From Volvox africanus (taxonomy: Eukaryota > Chlorophyta > Chlorophyceae > Chlamydomonadales > Volvocaceae), in the NCBI GenBank assembly GCA_030268105.1, contig BSDZ01000086.1, positions 2,806,501 through 2,870,500 on the forward strand: DNA of 64,000 bases. Direction: 5' to 3'. Shown in pieces: positions 56,319-64,000 of this stretch. The notes under the pieces were generated by a model. It saw nothing but the letters and a program-made list of their open reading frames with translations. It was not told where the DNA came from and made no database searches. How positions within the stretch are numbered: the stretch's first letter is position 1; each line of letters starts with the position of its first letter. The position numbers and the translations under genes were made by a program.

Positions 56319-59311
56319 ATGGATTGTCCGATTTGTTACCAACCCATAGCTCTTGAGGATGAAGCTTACGTTGCCACATGTTATCACAGATTCTGCCACA
56401 AATGCATCGCGGAATGGACCGTGCAGCAGCGCAGGCATCCGATCCATAATATCTCCGGAGGGGGTCGTGGAAATATGCCGGACTACCGCTGTCCCATGTG
56501 TAAACAACCATATTTATACATTCTTTTCGATTGTGTACTAAATTCATTTCGGTGAGCTGCTTTGGTTGGGTCTTCCATTTCCGGCTTATAGATTGTTTAT
56601 AACATGGAATCGACAGCCTCCTTGTGCAGATTGGCGTAGCTAGACGTCTCATTGATAATCTTGGTTACTGAAGTCGTGCACGAAAAACCGCCTTGTCCCG
56701 TTGTTTGAGCCCGGTTCCCATAATGCAGCCGAAACCTAAGACATGCTGTGCCCGGAGCTGAGCCGCAATATCTCCACTATTCCCCCTCCTAGGTTAACTG
56801 TATGTTTAATATAAATTTACTCCACTATTTTGCTTTGCAACTGGGCGCCCGAGACTGGTTTGTCTTGTTCTCTACTTGTTGGCTGTCCTTGAAGTCAATC
56901 ATTGTGTTCATGCGAACTATGCCCACCCCCTATATGTATAAGAGTGGAATTCGTTGATGACGAAGCACAACGGAGGGGCTGTGTGCCAAGCGGCGGAACG
57001 GGCATGGCGCTGTCCGCGGGTCATCGACGGCGAAGAGCACTGTACGTCACGCAGCCGAGGCAGACACCACAATTACCGCAGCAGCAGCAGCCAGAGCATC
57101 CGGTGCGCGTGCATCCACTCCAGGGCTTAGGTCAGGGCGAAGTTCAGGACTCTGGCCCTGGGCCCTGCCCTAAAGCCCAGGTTGGTGCTTCAACATCCCT
57201 TGTTCGTCGGATTTACATAGCCTCAGCTTGTGGTGAAGGGTCATTTTAAATTCTGGGGTGGATTGCGCATGCCCCTAGAGGAATGGTTTGTGTCGTAGAA
57301 GAGCCTTGTTGGGGTTATTGGATTTATGGCATGGCATGGCTTTTCAACTTTCCCACGAGAGAGGCGCGAAAAAGGCGCATTTCTCTCTGACTCGTGCCAA
57401 GTGGAAAAGAGGAATCTAAAATTTACTTCACGTTGTGTTTGCATTGTGGATTTCTTTTTAATTCACACGGTTTCTTCCAGGACCTTGCGTCGCAAGGTGC
57501 TGCGGGAGGCACTGTTCAGGATCCTGCTGCAACGGTGACGACGCGGGCTGCAGGCAAGAGAACAGTGGCGGGGTGTGCGGCTCCTGCAGTGAAGATGCGA
57601 CGGCATGATGACCCTGAGCTACGGGTCTTTGTGGAGCGTGAGCTGCAGGCAAGGAATCTAGGCTGCCTCGGGATCCAACCGCCTGCATCGCTCTATCGAG
57701 CGATGCAGCGGCTGGACAATGCAAAGGCGGGTAGATCCCGATTCAAATGCTTTAACGGGTTTTTGCGAACTTTCTGAGCTTCCGCCCCTGTCCTGTTCGG
57801 CTTTGGGGAAGGGAACCTTTGTGCATCAAATCAATATTTTCGAAGCAGGCAACTAGTAGCACATTGAGAAGGTTGGGCCTGAATGCTGACAGGAGTTATC
57901 GGGCTTAAACGCTGGAACTGGCTGCCTGTGCTGCCGCTTGTGCTTCATTCAGGCATTGCTTTTGCAGGAGGACGTTGGGATGTTATTGGAGCACGTACTA
58001 GGCGTTGTGAAAAATATCTCGGGCAGTACTGGTGCGAGCAGCGGCAATGCAAGCCGCTGTGCGGTGGCCAGCGGCTCAGGAATTTCAGTCTCTGTCCTCC
58101 GCAACTCCAGGTGTGGACATGGTAGGACATCTCCTTTATCGGATATATCGGATGCTGCTGTAACATCAGGATGCCGCGTCGAAGAAGCAATGCTGTGTTC
58201 CAGGGGGCCAGGGACTACTGGAGGCTTCCTAAGGAGGTTCTGGCAGCCGTGTTTGCCCAATCGGCTTCTAATCTGTCGGCCGTTTCTTCAGGGCCGGAAG
58301 TCACGGTCACCAGGTCATGCATTCTCTCAAATGTCACAACATCCATACCCGCCTGCACCGTGCATGGTGTCCACCGTCTTTGCACTGCTGTGGCTCGTCT
58401 TCGTAGGCAGGCGCCTTCAATTTCTAGATGAATGGTCACGGGCGGTCCGGAACTGGGTTTGGAACTGGTTACTTGGGGGTTGTTTCCTTTGGCCTTGAAG
58501 TTTGGAGACTTTGTGGGTGCTTACCCGAACTGCACATCCCTGATCCGCGGTCATATACCGCAAGCTGCGCAGGTATGTGCCGCCACCAGCTAAGCGGACG
58601 CGCACGATGGCACCCAGTCTGCCGCCCAGACAGGTGAAGATATGGAACAACAGCCTGGATGAATTTAATAAGCACGAAAAGACAACAATTGCTTTGGAAT
58701 GGGATTGCGAATGTACAAAACACGTAGCCTTCATCTGATACATTAACAATTTGCTTTTAGCCTTGTTGAGATGTGTGCAGGATGAGTATGCACTTTTTGC
58801 CATACAGCACGACTTCTGCGCTGCCGAATTTTGTACTTGGTCCACTCTCCCCGCTGAATGCTCCTTCTTGGAGCTACACGGACAACGAAGTTGGGTCTAC
58901 TTAAGGCGGCTCCTCCTGCCGCACCGGTGGTATTGGACACGATTGCTACGGCTGAGCACGGCATCGGCATCGCACAGAGTAACCAACGAACAGCGCCTGA
59001 CCTGCGCAGTTTTCATTCCCCCGCAGGAGTTCGAGAGGGTCATGTCGACGGAGATGGAGTCCTTCCTTCAGCAAAAGGGTCACATGTTTGCAAGCCAGTT
59101 GTACATGTTCTTGGTGAGTGGACTGAGCGTAAGGGGGTACGATGAGCTTGTGTTTGGATCTGATGTCGCGCCTCAAGGTATGGTTGACAAGAAGGTATCC
59201 GAAGGAACCGAGCGCGTCGGTGTTGGGTCTGGCCGGCAAGTAATTCAAGACATCGTGGACTTGGTAGACGATGAGGAGTACGATGATGATGATGATCTCA
59301 GTGACGGCTGA
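56319..59311 (+). CDS. Topors-like RING-finger E3 ligase
   Basis: Predicted nuclear ubiquitin/SUMO E3 ligase. Exon 1 (56319-56551) encodes a C3HC4 RING at residues 3-61: CPIC, CYHRFCHKC and CPMC, followed by KQPYLYILFDCV as in Topors. Later exons contain the conserved DPELRVFVERELQ segment (exon ending 57648, using a GC donor), EDVGMLLEHVLGVVKNI (from 57968, ending at 58110) and, in the last exon (59027-59311), EFERVMSTEMESFLQQKGHM and GYDELVFGSD. These match the order RING, then WLxREL-type helix, then FLxxRTEHFxHEF region, of animal and plant Topors. The C-terminus IVDLVDDEEYDDDDD looks like a SUMO-interacting motif with an acidic flank. The exons between RING and 57648, and between 58110 and 59027, are not fully resolved. 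TGTAA at 59629 may be the polyadenylation signal. Confidence 0.8.
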
Positions 59312-59790
59312 GGTCCTGAGGGTGGAAGCTCTTAGATAAGATTCGTTTTTTCAACGATTCATTCTGCGGTGGAACGTTGGGCTTTGGGATAGGGCGGTAC
59401 CCCTAGGAAATCAACACTGGGGTGAGATGCAGGTCCGACATTCTAAAGCGTTTATAGCTTTTGAACTGTGCAGTGAGAAACTGATGCCCGAACGTGTCAC
59501 CCACGTTTGCCAAGCTGCTTTCCTAAAAGCTTTAAACGAAGTCTTGCGAACGAGATAAACACTTCCTGGACGGCAGGGCGCATGCGCATTTGAGACCGCG
59601 CTTCATCCCTTCCGTATGTGACTAGCAGTGTAAACCTTAGCACGATCGTCAGCTTATCTAAATCTTACCGAGGTCCCTTTATCAACTGGCATCTGTCCCA
59701 AACAAAAGGTGATTTCCCTGCAGGTGACCCAGCGCGGGCGACGGAGCAGGTCCCTCTCTCCCCAGCACGACATGCCAGGGGCAAAGCTTC
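59312..59790. other. Spacer: Topors-like 3' UTR and next promoter
   Basis: Non-coding. TGTAA at 59629-59633 is a likely polyadenylation signal for the Topors-like gene. Nothing else recognised. Confidence 0.5.
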
Positions 59791-61736
59791 ATGAGCAAGC
59801 CATCCTATGATGAAGGATCACTTCTAAATGATAGTGGGTCAGTAAACCCAAGTCCCTGTCGCTCTCAGGTCCGGCAGCTTGCGGTCCGCGGCGCGGCAGC
59901 CATGCCGCAGCCACTGTTCACTGGTAGGCCATCTTCTCGACAGCACTTAATTCCTCAGCTCGCCAACCCAGATAACAAGACGTCATGGAACGGGTTGGCG
60001 CTGCACACTAAGACAGCAGCACCCTTAGTCTCCATGTCCATGTCTATGTCACCCGTAGTATGTCTCCAGGTGATTCATTATCCCGTGTGCTCCCCCTGAT
60101 CACCACCGCCCACCGACACGCTCACACACACACCAAACACAAACACACAACATCCAGGCAAACCTCGCGGTTTGCCTGCCTTCTCATCCTTGCTTCCTTC
60201 AGGTTACCACGTTAAGGTACGTTCTCATGCAGCAGCCATGGAAGCCCCCTTTTTAAGCGCTTTGGTAATGCCCAATGCAGTATCGCACCACGCTGCGCAT
60301 CACTTCCTCCAACACGCTAAGTGCGCACCCCCACATCGTGAGCTATAAACGGCCCTTCCTATCCACATGTATACCCTGTCTCAGCCACTTCTCCGACTCA
60401 GCGCACTTGCCCTCACTAACGAATCACTCATTATCCAACAACGCCGTACGAAATCTCTCGTTATGGGATGTGAAATTCGCGGTACATACTAGTACTGATG
60501 TAGGTGCAGCAAAAAATTCAAGGGACTGGTCCAACTGAACCGCAAACCATGGGGGTATGGTCACTGTGTCGCTATATAATGCTTATATTCTGCCGAGTGC
60601 GCCACGTGCACGAGGCGGGCAAGGGGTCGCTCTGCCGAGTGCGATACGCTAAGGCGGTTGGAGCTGCCCCCATTATGCGCGTTTAAATACTTCATACGTC
60701 TCTTGCAAACTACATTTCTTAGATACCTGAAGCCGATATCCGCACCGCACGGTGTTCACCAGAGCTGGTGGATGCGCGCACCAGCTCCTCCAGGACATCG
60801 AATACCAGCTCTGGAGGGGGAGGGCAGCCGAGTCGGGGAAGGGCGCTACGGGTTGACGCAGCACATCGGCGTGTGGTCCTATGGGCGTAAGGGTCGTCCA
60901 GATAACTACCTGGGCGCGGATCCGTGGCTAAATGTCCGCTCACCCCCCTACAAAGCACAGAGCTATCCAACAATCACAGGCCCCTCGTGGCCTGGCGCGG
61001 TCGTCAACTGGAAGCCTTCCAAGTCTAACCCAGCTTCCCGTCGTTAATGTGCGCCTAACAGCTAGCCGTTCTTTAGATAGACTCAGGCTTAAATTGTATA
61101 CTTGCAGAATTACAGTATGGATGGTATGGATTCCTCAACACACGACGACCGACCCGGCCTCAACCCCCACACCCAATCACCTACCCGTGTCACTGAAGCT
61201 GCGTCGGATGCCGTTAGCTAATGGTTTCTTTTGTAGTGGCCCCGCAGCTGCCGAGGGATAATCTTGTGGCGAAATCTCAATTGCTGCCACGGCAGGAGTC
61301 CAGCTGCTCGACGTGCTCCGATCTGCCTGCTCCATTTCGGCCAGGGCGGCTGCAGCTGCTGCATGTGACCGCCCGAAAGCTCCCGGACATGCTACTCCCC
61401 ACCAGGCTGCCGCCATCGTCCCTCCACCTCCGCCCGCCGACGCCTGCACGCCCAGGCCGCCGCCGCTGTTGGCCGCACCACCGCTACCGGAAGCTGCTGA
61501 TGACGCGAGCGCCAGTTGCTGGGGTCACGACAAGGACGGGTGAGGACCGCAATACCGCAAACATCAGGAGTGGAGAAGACCGGGGCATCAACCTAACCTT
61601 CAACAACAAAGCTGCGCACAACATGCAGGTGATTGACGGGGCTAGCCCGACGTATTGGGATGGCAGCGGTCACCTTTCGACCAGGCGCCGCACCCCACTC
61701 GAGCAGCTTGCCGACCGCAGTCGTGCGGAAAGCTGA
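59791..61736 (+). CDS. Hypothetical multi-exon protein
   Basis: Not recognised. The first exon is likely 59791-60069, starting MSKPSYDEGSLLNDSGSV and ending before a GTGATT donor. A second coding block up to 61047 reads GEGRYGLTQHIGVWSYG, later YLGADPWLNVRSPPYKAQ and ITGPSWPG, a Gly/Pro/Tyr/Trp-rich style. A third block (about 61312-61541) is Ala/Pro-rich and ends before GTGAGG. Another open stretch follows to 61736 (INLTFNNKAAHNMQ, later TPLEQLADRSRAES). Exon borders are not proven and parts may belong to separate genes. A CA run (about 60110-60150) and a small hairpin lie in the first intron. Confidence 0.4.
60110..60178. repeat. CA-rich tract followed by 10-bp-stem hairpin
   Basis: An impure CA run at 60110-60150, then CAGGCAAACC and its complement around a TCGC loop at 60155-60178. 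It is probably intronic. Confidence 0.6.
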
Positions 61737-61910
61737 CTGTACCGAGAGGAACATGGATATCCGTGAAGAAAGTCGCCCTGAAATGAAACCCACATCGCAA
61801 CCCCCTATCCCGATGCTGTCATTGATTCCTTGAAGTGAACAGTATGGCATACGGAAGAAGTGTGGAGGAGCACGTAAAGCTTTCATGTCCGGCTTTTTTT
61901 TATTGCGTCA

Positions 61911-64000
61911 TCAGCCGTCTTTTCGAAACCAAACATGCGACGGATAGCGGGATATCTGTACCTGTCGTTGGCTCCGTCGCTCTGATGCCGCTGCAGAGGC
62001 GCGCACAATGGCAACGGCAGTGCGCACCATACGCACCGCTTCATCCGCTGCGGCAGCCGATACAAACTCCGATGACAACTCCGATGCGAAGGCGTATTCA
62101 TCCTGGTCCCCACCGCCATCGTTGCCTGATCGAAATACATCGGACAAGTACCTGGGTCCGACACCACCGCGGCGACTGATCAAGGCAGCGGGGCCGCCCA
62201 GCCCCGTGCGCCAGGAAGGTGTTCGATGGAGGGCGGTATCAGCGAAGAGGTTGCTGCTGCTGCTGTCCGCCCCGCCACTGCTGGTTGAGTATATGCCCAA
62301 CCAGGGGTTCCTGTCAGTTGCCGGCTGTGATGCACGGTCCTGCTGCATCGCTGCCATGTCCAGCGATCTCTGACTGCTGCCATCACCACTGTCAAGGCTG
62401 CCACCGGTACTCCTAGCAATGTCATCACCCACAGGAGTACCATCGCCCTCTGTGGCAATAGCGAAGGATGATATGCCTCGACTGGCGCGGTTAGTGGCCG
62501 TAACAGTGGCGAGCGCGTCAGCACCGTCGTAGCGTAAGCCGTGTTGCTCGGGTGCGGCAAGTAAGGGATCCACGATCATCATCTGTGGCGCGATGATATC
62601 GGCCCCCGACCCCTCCACTCTCTCTACTACAACAGCATCAGGAGCGGTTGCAGCCGCTGCCCCAGGTCTTACTGTCGCGACTCCTGCAACCTCTGGGCAC
62701 AAAGGTGGTGTTGGCACAACGGGTGTAACAGCTAAATTCGCACCACCGCAGCCATCGCCACCGCTAGCAGCTTGGGTAACCTGGCCGATGTCTGCGGCCG
62801 CAGCGAGGGTATCAGGCTGGTTCGTCCGGTCGGCTTGCCATGGGCTGACACCAGGCTGCCGCTGCGCCTGCTCCTGCTGCTGTTGCTGCTCCTGCTCCTG
62901 CTGCTGTACCACAAGGCCCGATGTCAACGTTTGTCGCTGCGTCTGCAGTCGCTGCAGCAGATGCTGCTGGCGCCGCAATATCTCCAGAAGCTGCGGGGCT
63001 GCTTGCCGACTCAAGTAACTCAGCTCTTGCTGTGCAAGGGGCCCTCTTGGTGCCCATGCACTTTGCTGAGGCTGTTGCAACAAGGAAGAGGATTGCGGCT
63101 GAAGCGGTCGCTCCGGCTCCGGTTGGTGTTCTGCAGCTGCGGCACCAAACGTCCGCGACTGGCCAGCCTGTTGCGGAGCCGCCATTGCTGCCGGCGCCAA
63201 TATAGGCGTTGAAGCCGATGGCGCGGAGGCTATTCCAGAAGTGGTGGCCCCTCCTCTATCCGGTTCTAATGGCTTCGGCCCGACCATGTCCGCGGCTTGT
63301 GTTGGTTCTGAACCTGCGGATGCCGGCGATTCCGCTACGACTGCATCTCCGGAGGCGGCTGCAGCCTTCCCCGCTACAGCGCGTGCCCGTGCCCGGCCCT
63401 GCAGCTGCCTTTGATGCAGCCGAAGGTGCTCCAGCATGTCGGGCAGCAGGGCTGAGTGCTTGCATAGCACGCAGTTTACGACCCGAAGCCGGCATGTGGT
63501 TACCTGGTAGTGGTGGTGGTGGTGGTATTGCGATGGTGGGTGCAAGTGAATGAAAGCGGGATAGGGAGGCCCGTGACTGGGTGAAAACAAAGTTTATGCC
63601 ACCCGCTTCCCTCGCTCTCTTTCCTCTGCTTACTGGATAACACGCATTGCTTTGTTCAAGGGAAATGCATATGCGATTGCAACTGTGTCATCATGCAGGT
63701 TCTATGGTCCCACCATGTGGCGCAGGAGCTCGGAGCGATCAATCCAGGTACCGCACTGCCCGCACTGCGACCGACCCACGGGACATGTGTCCTCGTGCGC
63801 ACCGGCGCCGCGGCGGATATGCCAGTGCGAGCAGCCGCGAAAACGACATTTGACGACGGCGTCGGGGCACCGGCGCAGGTAGTGCTGATATAGAGCAGCT
63901 TGCGAGCCCATATCCTTATCGCATTGTCTGAGGGTGGGACCCGGAACAGCCGGAGACATTCGGCCAGTCAAGCGACGCATTCCCAAGTGGCCTGTCCTAT
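61911..64000 (-). CDS. TRAF-type zinc-finger protein, 5' truncated by window
   Basis: Two exons are visible: 63927-63714 and 63503-61911 (phases agree), about 600 residues to the stop. The first encodes LYQHYLRRCPDAVVKCRFRGC, HEDTCPVGRSQCGQCG and LLRHM, and the second continues VTTCRLRVVNCVLCKH and HLRLHQ: the repeating Cys/His spacing of TRAF-type zinc fingers. The remaining 500 residues are low-complexity, with Ala-rich stretches and long Gln runs (about 62770-62930), and have no recognised domain. TRAF-type fingers usually mediate protein-protein contacts in signalling or ubiquitin ligases; whether a RING lies upstream cannot be seen. A further intron near the 3' end cannot be excluded. 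Confidence 0.75.

Noticed and set aside
1..64000. tRNA, rRNA, CRISPR arrays, prokaryotic operons, retroelement reverse transcriptases or transposases
   Set aside because: Looked for by eye; nothing recognisable was found. Weak or degenerate copies could be missed without profile searches.

Overview
The window is nuclear DNA of a green alga, most likely a volvocine (Chlamydomonas/Volvox-type chlorophyte). The basis is dense short introns with GT-AG and a few GC-AG borders, GC-rich exons in less GC-rich introns, octotricopeptide (OPR) repeats with PPPEW-type motifs, a Fringe-like glycosyltransferase, a membrane guanylyl cyclase and a UGUAA-type polyadenylation signal. I recognised no RNA gene, CRISPR array or prokaryotic feature. 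Exon structures were built by hand from splice borders, reading phase and protein motifs.

Layout. 1-14326 (+): most of a very large polytopic guanylyl cyclase (23 exons seen, 5' end outside). 14327-18745: gene-poor. 18746-21281 (-): Fringe-like (GT31) glycosyltransferase. 21805-25640: duplicated and decayed DNA holding a broken small gene, a kinesin fragment and a near-perfect 0.93-kb palindrome. 25641-29020: gene-poor. 29021-35521 (-): complete OPR protein with a transit-peptide-like start. 35765-43368 (-): kinesin-14 with C-terminal motor. 44083-48772: inverted copies of the surrounding DNA (kinesin fragment, second broken copy of the small gene, almost unchanged 2.1-kb piece of the OPR gene). 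49636-50579 (-): small EF-hand-like protein. 50908-56019 (-): complete 12-exon CHID1-like GH18 protein with signal peptide; one of its introns holds a 54-bp-arm hairpin. 56319-59311 (+): Topors-like RING E3 ligase. 59791-61736 (+): unknown gene. 61911-64000 (-): TRAF-type zinc-finger protein, 5' end outside.

The outstanding structure is the middle 27 kb. An intact kinesin-14 and an intact OPR gene lie inside nested inverted segmental duplications. The two extra kinesin pieces each lost a different internal block, the small gene next to each piece is broken in different ways, and the OPR piece is inverted and almost identical to its source. Introns are kept, so the copying was at DNA level. 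Transcription through these inverted pieces could give RNA antisense to the kinesin and OPR genes; that is inference.

The genes do not form one pathway. They cover cGMP signalling, secretory-pathway glycosylation and glycan binding or hydrolysis, microtubule motors, organelle RNA control and ubiquitin/SUMO ligation.
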